A stretch of 37,529 nt of DNA, from positions 1 to 37,529 of the forward strand of contig JALHMR010000044.1 of the NCBI GenBank assembly GCA_022843945.1, given 5' to 3'. The notes beneath the pieces are model-generated. The model made no database searches. It saw only the letters and a program-made list of their open reading frames with translations, and was not told where the DNA came from. This document shows, in pieces, positions 24,978 through 32,532 of this stretch. Every line of letters starts with the position of its first letter. The first letter of the stretch is position 1. The stretch comes from Rhodospirillaceae bacterium (GTDB taxonomy: Bacteria; Pseudomonadota; Alphaproteobacteria; CACIAM-22H2). The position numbers and the translations under genes were made by a program.

Positions 24978-26084
24978 CTACACGGGTCTTGTGCCACTCT
25001 TGCGCGGCTCGCCGACAGTGCCGCGCGGATTGCCGCCAGCCCCCGGCAGGAACTCCACGCTCTTGGCCGGCGCCAGGCTGGTGCCGTGGGATGGCGGAAA
25101 ACCGTAGGTCCGATGGATGATGTAGTTCGGTCGGGTCTTGGACTCGAGAAAGATTGAGTTGATATAGAGACCGTTGATGCCCGTTGTCAGCAACTGCATG
25201 CCGCCGAGGAGCAGCAATGTCGCCATGATCATCGTCCATCCCTGGGTCACGTCGGCGACGACGAATTTCTGAACGACAACGTAGATCAGAAACAAGAATG
25301 CAAATACGGACGTCACGGCACCAAGAAGAATCGATAGCAGCAGAGGGGCGGACGAGAACGAAATCAGCGCTGAAAAAAAGAAGTTATAGAAGACTTTTGG
25401 GCTGCTCATCGGGAATTTCGTCATGCCCGAAGGCCGGGCCTGGCGGCGGTATTTGACAAGCGTCTGCTTGAAACCGATCCAGTAGATCATGCCGCGCACG
25501 AACGGCAGCTTCTCCTTCATCTCGATGAGATGCTCGACAACTCGCCGGGAGAGGAGTTTGAAATCGCCCGCCTCGACCAGGAAATTTATGTTCGTTGTCC
25601 GCCTCAAGAGCCGATAGGCCAGGCGGGTCAGGAGGAGCTTCTCGCGGGATTCTCCCGCACGTTCGATGCGTACCGTGTTGACGACATCAACGTCGCCCCC
25701 CTCGCGCCAGGCCTGCAGGAGCTCGGGAATCAGCTCGGGCGGATCCTGGAGATCGGCATCCATGTAGATGACAAGATCGCCGACCGTATGCTGCATGCCG
25801 GCCAACACGCAGGGAGAGACGCCGAAATTACGCGACATCGTGATCAGACGTATGTCGTCGTGGCCCTCCGTGGCCGCGACGATCACGTCTTCAGACCCGT
25901 CCGTCGAAGCGTCATTGACGAAAACCAGCTCGTAACTCGATAGCTGGCTGTCTTCAACGAGCCGACCCAGGACCGCCCGCAGACGGGCGATCAATTCCGG
26001 CAGGACCTCGGCCTCGTTAAAAAACGACAGCACGACGGACAATGTGGGCTGCCGCTGGAGTTTGGTCATCTCGGATGCCAGCAT
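24978..26084 (-). CDS. GtrB/DPM1-type glycosyltransferase (GT2) with two C-terminal membrane helices
   Basis: The 368-residue protein has a GT2 nucleotide-sugar domain (LSVVLSFFNEAEVLPELI at the start, FVNDASTDGS, and the metal-binding DAD in IYMDADLQDPPE) followed by two hydrophobic spans (about residues 235-310). This layout is that of polyprenyl-phosphate sugar transferases such as GtrB and ArnC, which load glucose or a related sugar onto undecaprenyl phosphate at the inner membrane. The C-terminal 60 residues are polar and variable. GtrA flippase is absent nearby. The larger membrane protein upstream is the likely acceptor-side transferase. Start 26084 (GGGG upstream) is preferred over ATG 26069. 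Confidence 0.9.
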   Translation of the reverse strand: MLASEMTKLQRQPTLSVVLSFFNEAEVLPELIARLRAVLGRLVEDSQLSSYELVFVNDASTDGSEDVIVAATEGHDDIRLITMSRNFGVSPCVLAGMQHTVGDLVIYMDADLQDPPELIPELLQAWREGGDVDVVNTVRIERAGESREKLLLTRLAYRLLRRTTNINFLVEAGDFKLLSRRVVEHLIEMKEKLPFVRGMIYWIGFKQTLVKYRRQARPSGMTKFPMSSPKVFYNFFFSALISFSSAPLLLSILLGAVTSVFAFLFLIYVVVQKFVVADVTQGWTMIMATLLLLGGMQLLTTGINGLYINSIFLESKTRPNYIIHRTYGFPPSHGTSLAPAKSVEFLPGAGGNPRGTVGEPRKSGTRPV

Positions 26085-26196
26085 CCGCCCCGAACCTTCT
26101 TGCCTGTCTCTTTAGCTGTTTTTGGACCGCCGCAGTCTAGCAGGTCGCCGGAAAAATCCGACGGAGAATCGCCGAGACGGCTCGATACAGCCCCGA

Positions 26197-27837
26197 TCAT
26201 CCAAGCCTGCACAGTGGAGCGCCTCCGTGATCGAGGGCGATGACGGCCGTATTCGGGCTGGCCGGATCGAGCCGCGCGTAACCCCACCACCGCTCCCGGT
26301 CCGAGATCTCAATCCCGCCTATCGGGAAGAAGCGAGGAACAAGCGGTGCGCGCCAGCGTCGTCCGACGCCTGCAATCTCGCCCTTATCATCCAGAACCAA
26401 AATCCAGCGAGCGCCAGTCGGCAGGTCTCCCCCCAGGCGCCAGCCGCCACCCGTCAATGCCATCCGTGCCACGGCGTGTCCGCCACAGACGCTCAATCGA
26501 GCGACATCAATCCTTTCCGCCGACGGCGTGGTGTCGAATGGCGGATTGCGCATCCGGCGCAATTCATCCCACAGCGGATCGTGCGGCGGCGTCAGGGGAA
26601 ACGAGGCATGGAGTTGGGGATCGTCAATCCCGGCAAGCAGGGCAATCTGCGCCGCATCAAATGACGATCCTCGGGCGTCGACGCGCAGGGAGGTAAGCGC
26701 ATGATTAGGTCCGAGCGCAAGGATTGCGGCGAAAGCCGCCGCGGGCACCAGCAGACGGACCGCCCGCCGGTCTTTCAGCACCGTGATCACCGCCGCCACC
26801 ATGGCGAACCAGAACCAGCCGACGACGAAGAAATACCGCTCGAGCAGTCCCTCCGATTCCGGATGCTTAACTGCCGCGCTTACAATCCACGTCAGTGCCA
26901 AGAGAAGAATCCCGCCTGCCAGCGGCGTCCCGGGCGGCAGCGCGCGCGGGCGCCATAGCCACCACAGCGAGAGAATGGCGGCGGCGGCAAGCCCGAGGGC
27001 ACCGCAAGTCGTGGCGACCGTATCGGAGGCGTGCGAAAGCGGAGCAAAGAACAGGGCTTGGCCGAAAATGCTGCCCAGGTAACGGGAAATCCAGGCGACC
27101 GATCCCAGCGGGTCGGCCGATAGCGTGAGAACCAGCCCTCCCGCTTGCGACCCTGCAGCTTGAACCGCAAAAACGGGCAGCGAGCCGGCGGCGACGACAA
27201 GCAAAAGCCTTTTCTGCCGTTCTGCGAGGGCCAGGTAGGCCATGGCTGGCCACACGAAAAGCCCTGGCAACAAGCTCAGGCCGGCGCTCCATCCAAGGAC
27301 GATTGCGGCGCCAAGCCAAGCATTGAAAGAGGAACTCCGGCGGCAGGCCGCGGCGAAACTGCACAGGGAAGCGACGCTCAAGAACCATGTCACGACGTAA
27401 TTGGCGTGTTGCCCGTGTGCGTAGACCGCATAGTACGGACCAAAGACCAGAATTGCGCCAAGGCAAAGTACAGCGGCGCGTAGCAGGCGGTCGCGGCCCA
27501 GCTCCCCCGTCGTCGCGGCGAGAACCCAGAGAAAGCCGAGCGCATTCATCGCCCACACGACGACCAAGGTGAAGCGGTTCGTCCCCCCGAAGGCGCCATA
27601 GTCCATCACTTGGATCGCCCGCGGCACAGCCATGCGATGGCCTTCGATCGGCTTCCATAGAACATGGGCGAGGCCGAAACGCTGCAGGTCGTCGAGGATC
27701 GTAAGGAATTCCGGCTCGGGGAACGGAACTCTGCCGCGCCAGCTGAAAAACGCGGTCGTAGCGGCTACGGCTATCGCAAGCATCGACAGAAGGAGGGCCG
27801 CGCTCCTGGAGCGGGTGGTGCTGCCCTTGCCGATCAC
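26197..27837 (-). CDS. Polytopic membrane protein, probable GT-C-type glycosyltransferase
   Basis: The 546-residue protein has an N-terminal signal-like helix, then many hydrophobic spans up to about residue 385, and a soluble C-terminal domain of about 155 residues. An acidic pair follows the first helix (EPEFLTILDDLQRFG), as in GT-C enzymes that use polyprenyl-phosphate sugars, and HRMAVPRAI lies beside it. I cannot place it in a named family. It is the first gene of the minus-strand cluster, before the GtrB-like transferase, a natural pair in which one loads the lipid carrier and the other transfers the sugar to a surface glycan. GTG 27837 is chosen because AGGAG lies 7 nt upstream; ATG 27783 would lose the first helix. 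Confidence 0.72.
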   Translation of the reverse strand: MIGKGSTTRSRSAALLLSMLAIAVAATTAFFSWRGRVPFPEPEFLTILDDLQRFGLAHVLWKPIEGHRMAVPRAIQVMDYGAFGGTNRFTLVVVWAMNALGFLWVLAATTGELGRDRLLRAAVLCLGAILVFGPYYAVYAHGQHANYVVTWFLSVASLCSFAAACRRSSSFNAWLGAAIVLGWSAGLSLLPGLFVWPAMAYLALAERQKRLLLVVAAGSLPVFAVQAAGSQAGGLVLTLSADPLGSVAWISRYLGSIFGQALFFAPLSHASDTVATTCGALGLAAAAILSLWWLWRPRALPPGTPLAGGILLLALTWIVSAAVKHPESEGLLERYFFVVGWFWFAMVAAVITVLKDRRAVRLLVPAAAFAAILALGPNHALTSLRVDARGSSFDAAQIALLAGIDDPQLHASFPLTPPHDPLWDELRRMRNPPFDTTPSAERIDVARLSVCGGHAVARMALTGGGWRLGGDLPTGARWILVLDDKGEIAGVGRRWRAPLVPRFFPIGGIEISDRERWWGYARLDPASPNTAVIALDHGGAPLCRLG

Positions 27838-28132
27838 GACCGCGCTCCTGTCTGCAGAGGTGCCCTGCAGGCGGTGTTGTCCACCCAGTGCTGGAGAGTT
27901 GATCTGACAAGCCCCCCAATGTCGATTGAATGATAGTTGGGTCGTTGCAGCCGGTCCAGCGCGGCCGACGGAACCATGGGTTGCGAGGCCTCTAGGGGGC
28001 CTGCATCGTCGTCGTAGCGGTGAGATTGGCGTCGCGGCTTACAGGAAATTGACGTCGCCGGAGCGGCAACGGGGAAATCCTCCCCATCAACCATTCACGC
28101 GAATAGCGCACCTCGCGCAATCAGCGGATCCC
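27838..28132. other. Intergenic region of about 295 bp with one doubtful small ORF
   Basis: A minus-strand frame of 86 codons (28094-27834) ends in a TGA that overlaps the GTG start of the polytopic protein (GTGA). It has no recognisable motif, no ribosome-binding site and irregular composition, so I do not call it a gene. No clear promoter or repeat was seen apart from the hairpin at 28133-28165. Confidence 0.3.
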
Positions 28133-28165
28133 GGAGGGGCAACCGGCTGGCGTGGCTGCCCCTCC
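28133..28165 (-). terminator. Hairpin downstream of the small lipoprotein gene
   Basis: GGAGGGGCA (28133-28141) and TGCCCCTCC (28157-28165) form a perfect 9-bp stem with a 15-nt loop, 12 bp beyond the lipoprotein stop codon. No T-run is present on that strand. Confidence 0.4.
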
Positions 28166-28177
28166 CATGGGCCAAGG

Positions 28178-28384
28178 TTACGGCCGGCGCTCCGGCACGA
28201 CCACGGTATTGTTCTGGGTCGGCGCCGGGTTGTTGTTGGCCGGCGGGTTCACCACGGTCGTGCTCGGGGCCGTGGCAGGCGCTGGCGGCTGGACGACGAC
28301 GGTCCGTTCCTTCACGTCATCGCCGCAGGCGGCAAGGCCAAGGGCCATGGCGGCTGCGGCGGCTACGGTCACTAGACGCTTCAT
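28178..28384 (-). CDS. Small lipoprotein with proline/asparagine-rich tail
   Basis: The 68-residue protein starts MKRLVTVAAAAAMALGLAAC, a signal peptide with lipobox LAAC, so the mature protein would begin at Cys20 with a lipid anchor and be about 49 residues long. The rest is low-complexity (Val, Pro, Asn, Thr) with VVVQPPAPA and NPPANNNPAP repeats. AGGAGG sits 9 nt before the ATG. Upstream is a perfect EcfG-type promoter with an 8-bp dyad over its -10, so it is probably a stress-induced envelope protein (inference). A long overlapping minus-strand ORF in the same frame that extends across the TctC-like gene is an artefact. No function is known to me. Confidence 0.8.
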   Translation of the reverse strand: MKRLVTVAAAAAMALGLAACGDDVKERTVVVQPPAPATAPSTTVVNPPANNNPAPTQNNTVVVPERRP

Positions 28385-28421
28385 TGTGAAAGCCTCCTCC
28401 TGAGTTGCTGGTCGGGTAATC

Positions 28422-28447
28422 AACGACCAGCGAGGAGGGCGCGTTCC
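28422..28447 (-). promoter_or_regulatory. Candidate EcfG promoter of the lipoprotein gene, with overlapping dyad
   Basis: On the minus strand GGAAC (28447-28443) and CGTT (28425-28422) are 17 bp apart, a perfect EcfG match, 38 bp before the ATG. The perfect 8-9-8 dyad GCTGGTCG/CGACCAGC (28407-28431) overlaps the -10 and start region, so a repressor site or a 5' hairpin is possible. Confidence 0.6.
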
Positions 28448-28455
28448 GCTGAAGC

Positions 28456-28482
28456 TCACGGCCAAGCTTGGCTTGGCCGTGA
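28456..28482 (-). terminator. Strong hairpin directly after the TctC-like gene
   Basis: TCACGGCCAAGC (28456-28467) and its complement GCTTGGCCGTGA (28471-28482) form a perfect 12-bp stem with a 3-nt loop that begins right at the TctC stop codon. There is no T-run, but the stem is strong and separates it from the lipoprotein promoter. Confidence 0.55.
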
Positions 28483-29454
28483 CTAGTCGACGGTGATGCC
28501 GACTTCCTTCACCAGCTTGCCGAACTTGGCGTAGTCCTCGCGAAGGCGCGCGGCGAAGCTTTCGCGGGAGGACGTATAGGGGTCGAGACCGCCGGCCTTG
28601 TTGTACTTGTCCTTCACGTCGCCCTGCTCGAGGATCTTGGTCACCTCGCCGTGCAGCTTGGCCAGAATGGGCTCGGGCGTGCCGGCCGGCGCGAACAGCG
28701 CCAGCCAGATGCTGTTGCTGTAGCCGGGATAGAACTCGCCGATGGTCGGCAGCTCCGGGAACATCTTCGAGCGCTGCTCGCCGGTCACCGCCAAAGCGCG
28801 CAGGTTGCCGGCCCGGATCTGCGGCGCGGTTGAGGAGCCGGCGAACATCGCCGCCACCTCGCCGCTGACCGTTGCCGTGGTCGCCGGGGCGCCGCCGCGA
28901 TAGGGCACGTGCGTCAGCTCGATCTGCGCACGTTGCCGCAGCATCTCCATCGACAGATGATGCTGGCTGCCGTTTCCGCCCGACGCGTAGGCGAGGGGCG
29001 GGTTGGCCTTGCGCGCCAGCTCGATGAACTCCTGGAACGTCTTGGCGGGCAGCGAGGGATTGACCGAGAGCACGAACTCGTTCGCCGCCACCGTCGCCAC
29101 CGGCACGATGTCCTTGAGGGTATCGACCGACATCTTGGAATAGAGATGCGGGTTGATCACCACCTGGCTGTCGGCGATCAGGGCGAGCGTGTAGCCGTCG
29201 GCCGGCGCCTTGGCGAGCATCTCGGTGGCGATGATGCCGTTCGAGCCGGCCCGGTTTTCCACGACGATCGGCTGGCCGAGGCTCTCGTTCAGCTTCTCGC
29301 CGAGGATGCGGGCCGCGATATCGGGCGCGCCGCCGGGCGGAATCGGGATCAGGATCTTGATCGGCCGCGTCGGATACTGTTGGGCCGTGGCACCGGGAGC
29401 GCCGATGGCGGCGGCCGCGGCGAGGATCAGGACGCAAGCCAGGAGCTTTTTCAT
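28483..29454 (-). CDS. Bug/TctC-family periplasmic solute-binding protein
   Basis: The 323-residue protein has a signal peptide (MKKLLACVLILAAAAAIG, cleavage near ATA-QQ) and the Bug signature YPTRPIKILIPIPPGGAPD. These proteins bind small carboxylates or amides in the periplasm for tripartite tricarboxylate transporters, though most genomes hold far more of them than transporters, and many act as sensors. ATG 29454 is preferred because GGAGG lies just before it; ATG 29466 is an alternative. No TctA or TctB membrane subunits are nearby. The upstream gene on the same strand is a phthalate-decarboxylase-like protein, 54 bp away, so the two may be co-transcribed. Confidence 0.92.
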   Translation of the reverse strand: MKKLLACVLILAAAAAIGAPGATAQQYPTRPIKILIPIPPGGAPDIAARILGEKLNESLGQPIVVENRAGSNGIIATEMLAKAPADGYTLALIADSQVVINPHLYSKMSVDTLKDIVPVATVAANEFVLSVNPSLPAKTFQEFIELARKANPPLAYASGGNGSQHHLSMEMLRQRAQIELTHVPYRGGAPATTATVSGEVAAMFAGSSTAPQIRAGNLRALAVTGEQRSKMFPELPTIGEFYPGYSNSIWLALFAPAGTPEPILAKLHGEVTKILEQGDVKDKYNKAGGLDPYTSSRESFAARLREDYAKFGKLVKEVGITVD

Positions 29455-29508
29455 CGTTTCCTCCATCTATGCGGCCCGGTCTTTCTGCCGCCGGGCTGGC
29501 GATCGTCT

Positions 29509-30498
29509 TCAGACCTTGAAGCTCGTCTGTACCTCGGGAGCGAAGAGCTCTTCAACTGTCACCTTGCGATGGCTCACACCCTGCTCGAAGGCGTATTGCG
29601 CGAAGGCCTCGAGCGTCGTGCGGTTTGCCTCTATCCCATAGGGCCAGAAATCCTCGCCCAGCTGCTGGCGCGACAGCACGGTGTTCTCGGCCATCCATGG
29701 CACCGCGTAGTAGGAGGCGGTGATATCGGTCAGGCGTTTCAGGCTGCGCTCCTTGGCGACGGTGAAAGCCTTTTGGAGGTTCATCGCGATCCAGCGGTTG
29801 CGTTCGTAAACCTCGCGGCGCAGCGCCACGACATGCATGATCGGAAAGATGCCGGTCTTGCGCCAGTAGGCCTGCTCGACGCTGCGATAATCCTCGAACA
29901 GGCGGCGCACGCGCCCTTCGCCCCTGGTGAATGCCTCGGGCGGGCGGGCGGAGAACACCGCATCCAGGTCACCGGCCAGCAGCATCTGCGACAGCGACTT
30001 GTCGGGGACGACGGTGAGGCGCAGCCCTTCGGGCAGCTTGAGCTTGACCTTTTCGACCCGGCCCGGATCGTTGACGCCGGCCTGATGCCAGTGGATTGAG
30101 CGCAGGTCCACCCCGTGCTCGTGGGCGAGCATGCCCCGGGAATAGAGCGAGGCGGTCTGGGCCCATTCGGGGACGCCGACCCGCTTGCCCGCCAGCTGCT
30201 CCGGGCGGGTGATGCCCGCTTCGGAGCGTACGTAGATCGAGGAGTGGCGGAAAACCCGGGACGGGAAGACCGGGATGGCGACGATGCCCGGATCGCCCTG
30301 CGAGGCCAAGGAGATCACCTTGCCGAAGGACATCTCGGAGATGTCCCATTCGCGGAACTTGGTGAAGCGATAGAAAATTTCCTCGATCGGCAGCTGCAGA
30401 ACCGTCAGGTCGATGCCGTCGGCCCGGATGCTGCCGTCCAGGAGATCGCGCACGTGATCGTAGGGTCCGATAGCCGCGCTAAGCGCAAGGTTGGGCAT
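29509..30498 (-). CDS. 4,5-dihydroxyphthalate decarboxylase-like / substrate-binding fold protein
   Basis: The 329-residue protein resembles the family of 4,5-dihydroxyphthalate decarboxylase, which has a periplasmic-binding-protein fold but no signal peptide here: MPNLALSAAIGPYDHVRDLL begins the domain, with ISEMSFGKVISL, IPVFPSRVFRHSSIYV and KRVGVPEWAQTASLYSRGML as recognisable blocks. Members decarboxylate aromatic acids or bind small ligands. The absence of a signal peptide favours a cytoplasmic enzyme. Neighbouring phthalate-degrading genes are missing, so substrate and role stay open. AGGA is seen before the ATG. It may share a transcript with the TctC-like gene downstream. Confidence 0.8.
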   Translation of the reverse strand: MPNLALSAAIGPYDHVRDLLDGSIRADGIDLTVLQLPIEEIFYRFTKFREWDISEMSFGKVISLASQGDPGIVAIPVFPSRVFRHSSIYVRSEAGITRPEQLAGKRVGVPEWAQTASLYSRGMLAHEHGVDLRSIHWHQAGVNDPGRVEKVKLKLPEGLRLTVVPDKSLSQMLLAGDLDAVFSARPPEAFTRGEGRVRRLFEDYRSVEQAYWRKTGIFPIMHVVALRREVYERNRWIAMNLQKAFTVAKERSLKRLTDITASYYAVPWMAENTVLSRQQLGEDFWPYGIEANRTTLEAFAQYAFEQGVSHRKVTVEELFAPEVQTSFKV

Positions 30499-30694
30499 AC
30501 ATCATCCTGTTCGGTTCGATAGGCGACACTCCACCGTGCATGACAGGCTGCGCCGGGGCAAGATTGGAATATCTCTCAAATGGCAGCGGTCGGATGCGAG
30601 CTTTGCAGGAGCAGTAACATATTGAAATTTCGTTCAAACGGGCAAAACGCCCATGCTCTTTCGAGGTGCTGTCATGCAACATATTTGAGGCATC

Positions 30695-30724
30695 TTGATA
30701 TTAAATCGCCACGACACAGATAAT
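30695..30724 (+). promoter_or_regulatory. Promoter of the REC-HTH-REC regulator
   Basis: TTGATA (30695-30700) and GATAAT (30719-30724) are 18 bp apart, a good sigma-70 match with +1 near 30731, about 80 nt before the ATG at 30812. This places an upstream TTG codon (30695) inside the -35 and rules it out as a start. Confidence 0.55.
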
Positions 30725-30740
30725 GCTATACGGGTGTCGT
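30711..30740. promoter_or_regulatory. Dyad flanking the -10 of the REC-HTH-REC gene
   Basis: ACGACAC (30711-30717) and GTGTCGT (30734-30740) are perfect inverted 7-mers with a 16-bp spacer, surrounding the -10 and +1. A protein bound here would block the promoter. Which regulator binds is unknown; autoregulation is the simplest idea. Confidence 0.4.
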
Positions 30741-30811
30741 CGGTTGCTATGGTGAGGCTCCAAGAGCGGCATCATCCCCGACCGTCACCCTGCAGTTCGT
30801 CAGTAGGGCGC

Positions 30812-31933
30812 ATGGAACCGATAGCTGTATACCTCGTCGATCGAAGCACCCTCTTCCGCGACGGCATCAAGAGATTGCTGTCGGAAGGGGGCTTCATCGT
30901 TAAGCGCGAAGCAAGCCATCTCCAGGATCTCCTGACACGCGTCGACAGCGAAGACGCGCCGCATATCATTCTCACGGACATCGCTGCCGGCGATCCGCTC
31001 TTCCCGCAGCACTTGGGCGCGTTGCGCGAGCGCTTCGCCGACGTCCGCATCGTGATCCTGACGGATGAGCTCACGCCCGAGCGCATCGGTGTCGCCGTTC
31101 AGGGCGGCGCCGACGGCTACCTGCTGAAAGATATCTCGGTCGACGCCCTCCGGCAGTCGCTGCGGCTCGTCATGCTGGGCGAGAAAGTCATGCCTGCCGA
31201 CCTCGCGACCTCGGTTTCCGGCGGCGAGGATCTCGAAGCACGGCGCCGCTCGCACAAGGCTGTCCTGGCCAAGATGTCGGGACGCGAGACCGAAGTGCTG
31301 CGTTACCTGCTGCAAGGGCTTTCCAATAAGGCCATAGGAAATCAGCTCAATATTTCCGAAGGGACCGTGAAGGTCCACCTCAAGGGCATCCTTAAAAAGA
31401 TCAACGTCCGCAACCGTACGCAGGCCGTAATCTGGGCGATGGTCAACGGCATCGCCAGCTCGCTGGCCCCGACGGTGGCAGCGGCACCCGCCCATGGCGC
31501 GCCGCCGGGCAGCGACATCGCGGTGACGCCGCGGCCGACCATCGCGCCGGCCGGCTTTAATGCCGCTCCGGGCAAGTCGGCGCTCAAGGTGGTTATCGTC
31601 GAGGATGAGCTGCTGGTCGCCATGTACATCGAGCAGACGGTCCGTGATCTTGGCTACGAGGTCATTGGCCCGGCCGGCACTCTCGCGGAAGCCAAAAAGC
31701 TGTTCGAGGTCTCGGACTTCGATGTCGCCATCCTCGACGTGCGGCTCCGCCAGGGCGAGTTGATCTATCCCGCGATTGAGATCCTGCGCGAGCGGCGCAT
31801 CCCCTTCGTGTTCATCACCGCCTACGGGGCCGAGGGTCTCGACCGCCAGTTCGGCCGGCATCCCGTGCTCAAGAAGCCCTTCTCGCAGCGCGAGCTGCAG
31901 CGCTGCATCCGCAACGTCGTCGCGCTCCAGTAG
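30812..31933 (+). CDS. Response regulator with REC-HTH(LuxR)-REC architecture
   Basis: The 373-residue protein has three domains. Receiver 1 (1-125) has phosphoacceptor D56, T84 and K106. The LuxR/NarL helix-turn-helix (about 153-213) contains SGRETEVLRYLLQGLSNKAI and ISEGTVKVHLKGILKKINV. After an Ala/Pro linker (214-256) comes receiver 2 (258-373) with E264, D265, phosphoacceptor D309 and a KKPFS lysine. NarL-type proteins normally end at the HTH; a second CheY-like receiver after it is unusual and would let two phosphorylation inputs meet. The HTH is almost identical to that of the paralogue at 34390. No histidine kinase is near. Start 30812 has AGGG upstream. A 7-bp dyad surrounds the promoter. 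Confidence 0.9.
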   Translation: MEPIAVYLVDRSTLFRDGIKRLLSEGGFIVKREASHLQDLLTRVDSEDAPHIILTDIAAGDPLFPQHLGALRERFADVRIVILTDELTPERIGVAVQGGADGYLLKDISVDALRQSLRLVMLGEKVMPADLATSVSGGEDLEARRRSHKAVLAKMSGRETEVLRYLLQGLSNKAIGNQLNISEGTVKVHLKGILKKINVRNRTQAVIWAMVNGIASSLAPTVAAAPAHGAPPGSDIAVTPRPTIAPAGFNAAPGKSALKVVIVEDELLVAMYIEQTVRDLGYEVIGPAGTLAEAKKLFEVSDFDVAILDVRLRQGELIYPAIEILRERRIPFVFITAYGAEGLDRQFGRHPVLKKPFSQRELQRCIRNVVALQ

Positions 31934-31966
31934 TCCAGCTTGATTGCCTGCCTGCAGGCGTCATCC

Positions 31967-31983
31967 GCGCGACACCGTCGCGC
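31967..31983 (+). terminator. Hairpin after the REC-HTH-REC gene
   Basis: GCGCGAC (31967-31973) and GTCGCGC (31977-31983) form a perfect 7-bp stem with a 3-nt loop, 33 nt beyond the stop codon. No T-run follows. A second, smaller stem (GCCTG/CAGGC) lies just upstream. Confidence 0.35.
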
Positions 31984-32015
31984 TGAAACCTTCGATCCTG
32001 TGCTGCGTTCCGCTA

Positions 32016-32030
32016 AGACGACATTCGTCT
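32016..32030. promoter_or_regulatory. Perfect palindrome before the hemerythrin start
   Basis: AGACGA-CAT-TCGTCT is a perfect 6-3-6 inverted repeat whose 3' end touches the ribosome-binding GGAGG of the hemerythrin gene. It could be an operator or a hairpin that limits translation. Confidence 0.35.
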
Positions 32031-32041
32031 GGGAGGGTTTC

Positions 32042-32515
32042 GTGCACAAAACCACCGACGCCGGCAGCCTGCCCAACCTTCTCGATCGGCTCCACCATGA
32101 CCACGAAGGGGTCAAGGACCTGTTCGAGAAGATCTGTGAGGGGCTCGACGACGAGTCGCTTGCCGCGACTTTCAGCGAGCTGCGCGCGGCGCTGCTGGCC
32201 CACGCCGAGGCCGAGGAGAAGTGCTTTTACGGTCGGCTGCTCAAGGAAGATGACGAATCACGCTTCTTCGCCCTCAAGGCCGACGTCGAGCACGGCCTGG
32301 TCGAGGGTCTTCTCAAGCGGCTCACGGACAGTGCCGAGAAGGGTTCGGACGAGTGGCTGGCGGGGTGCATCGTGCTCAGGGAGCTGGTGGAGCATCACAT
32401 CGACGAGGAGGAGGGCGAAGGCTTCGACATCGCCCGCGAGATACTCGAGGACGGCGATCTGGAGAAGCTGGGCGCCGAGTTCGAGCACGAGAAGCAGCGC
32501 CTGATGAAGGTCTGA
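32042..32515 (+). CDS. Hemerythrin-like (HHE) domain protein
   Basis: The 157-residue all-helical protein has the ligands of a di-iron hemerythrin fold in order: LHHDHEGVKDLF, HAEAEEKCF, a central HGLVEGLL, and LVEHHIDEEEGEGFDI. Such domains bind O2, NO or iron and are used in oxygen or nitrosative stress, or as iron-sulfur repair partners. GTG 32042 is chosen because GGAGG lies just before it and because the family starts here; in-frame ATG 31940 would add 34 basic residues. It lies between the REC-HTH-REC regulator and an opposing LuxR-type gene, so stress-sensing regulation is likely (inference). Confidence 0.85.
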   Translation: MHKTTDAGSLPNLLDRLHHDHEGVKDLFEKICEGLDDESLAATFSELRAALLAHAEAEEKCFYGRLLKEDDESRFFALKADVEHGLVEGLLKRLTDSAEKGSDEWLAGCIVLRELVEHHIDEEEGEGFDIAREILEDGDLEKLGAEFEHEKQRLMKV

Positions 32516-32532
32516 CGCCGGCGGGCTCCGGG

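Larger units (their letters stand above)
30499..30811. other. AT-richer divergent intergenic region
   Basis: About 313 bp separate the decarboxylase-like gene from the divergent response regulator. It is visibly richer in A/T than the neighbours. It contains the rightward promoter and dyad at 30695-30740. A minus-strand frame of 67 codons here has no motif, and I do not call it. Confidence 0.5.

Noticed and set aside
27834-28094. Small minus-strand reading frame of 86 codons whose stop overlaps the GTG start of the polytopic membrane gene
   Set aside because: The GTGA overlap is suggestive, but there is no ribosome-binding site, no motif and odd composition.
28178-29437. A 419-codon minus-strand reading frame covering the TctC-like gene and the lipoprotein
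   Set aside because: Only its last 68 codons, from ATG 28384, look like a protein (lipobox, ribosome-binding site). The upstream part is out of frame with the real TctC-like gene.
30479-30682. Minus-strand reading frame of 67 codons before the decarboxylase-like gene
   Set aside because: Lies in an A/T-rich promoter region, overlaps the next gene's start and has no motif.
32008-32013. EcfG-like GGAAC on the minus strand near 32010 with GGTT 16 bp further
   Set aside because: It points left into the REC-HTH-REC gene, with no minus-strand gene to serve.
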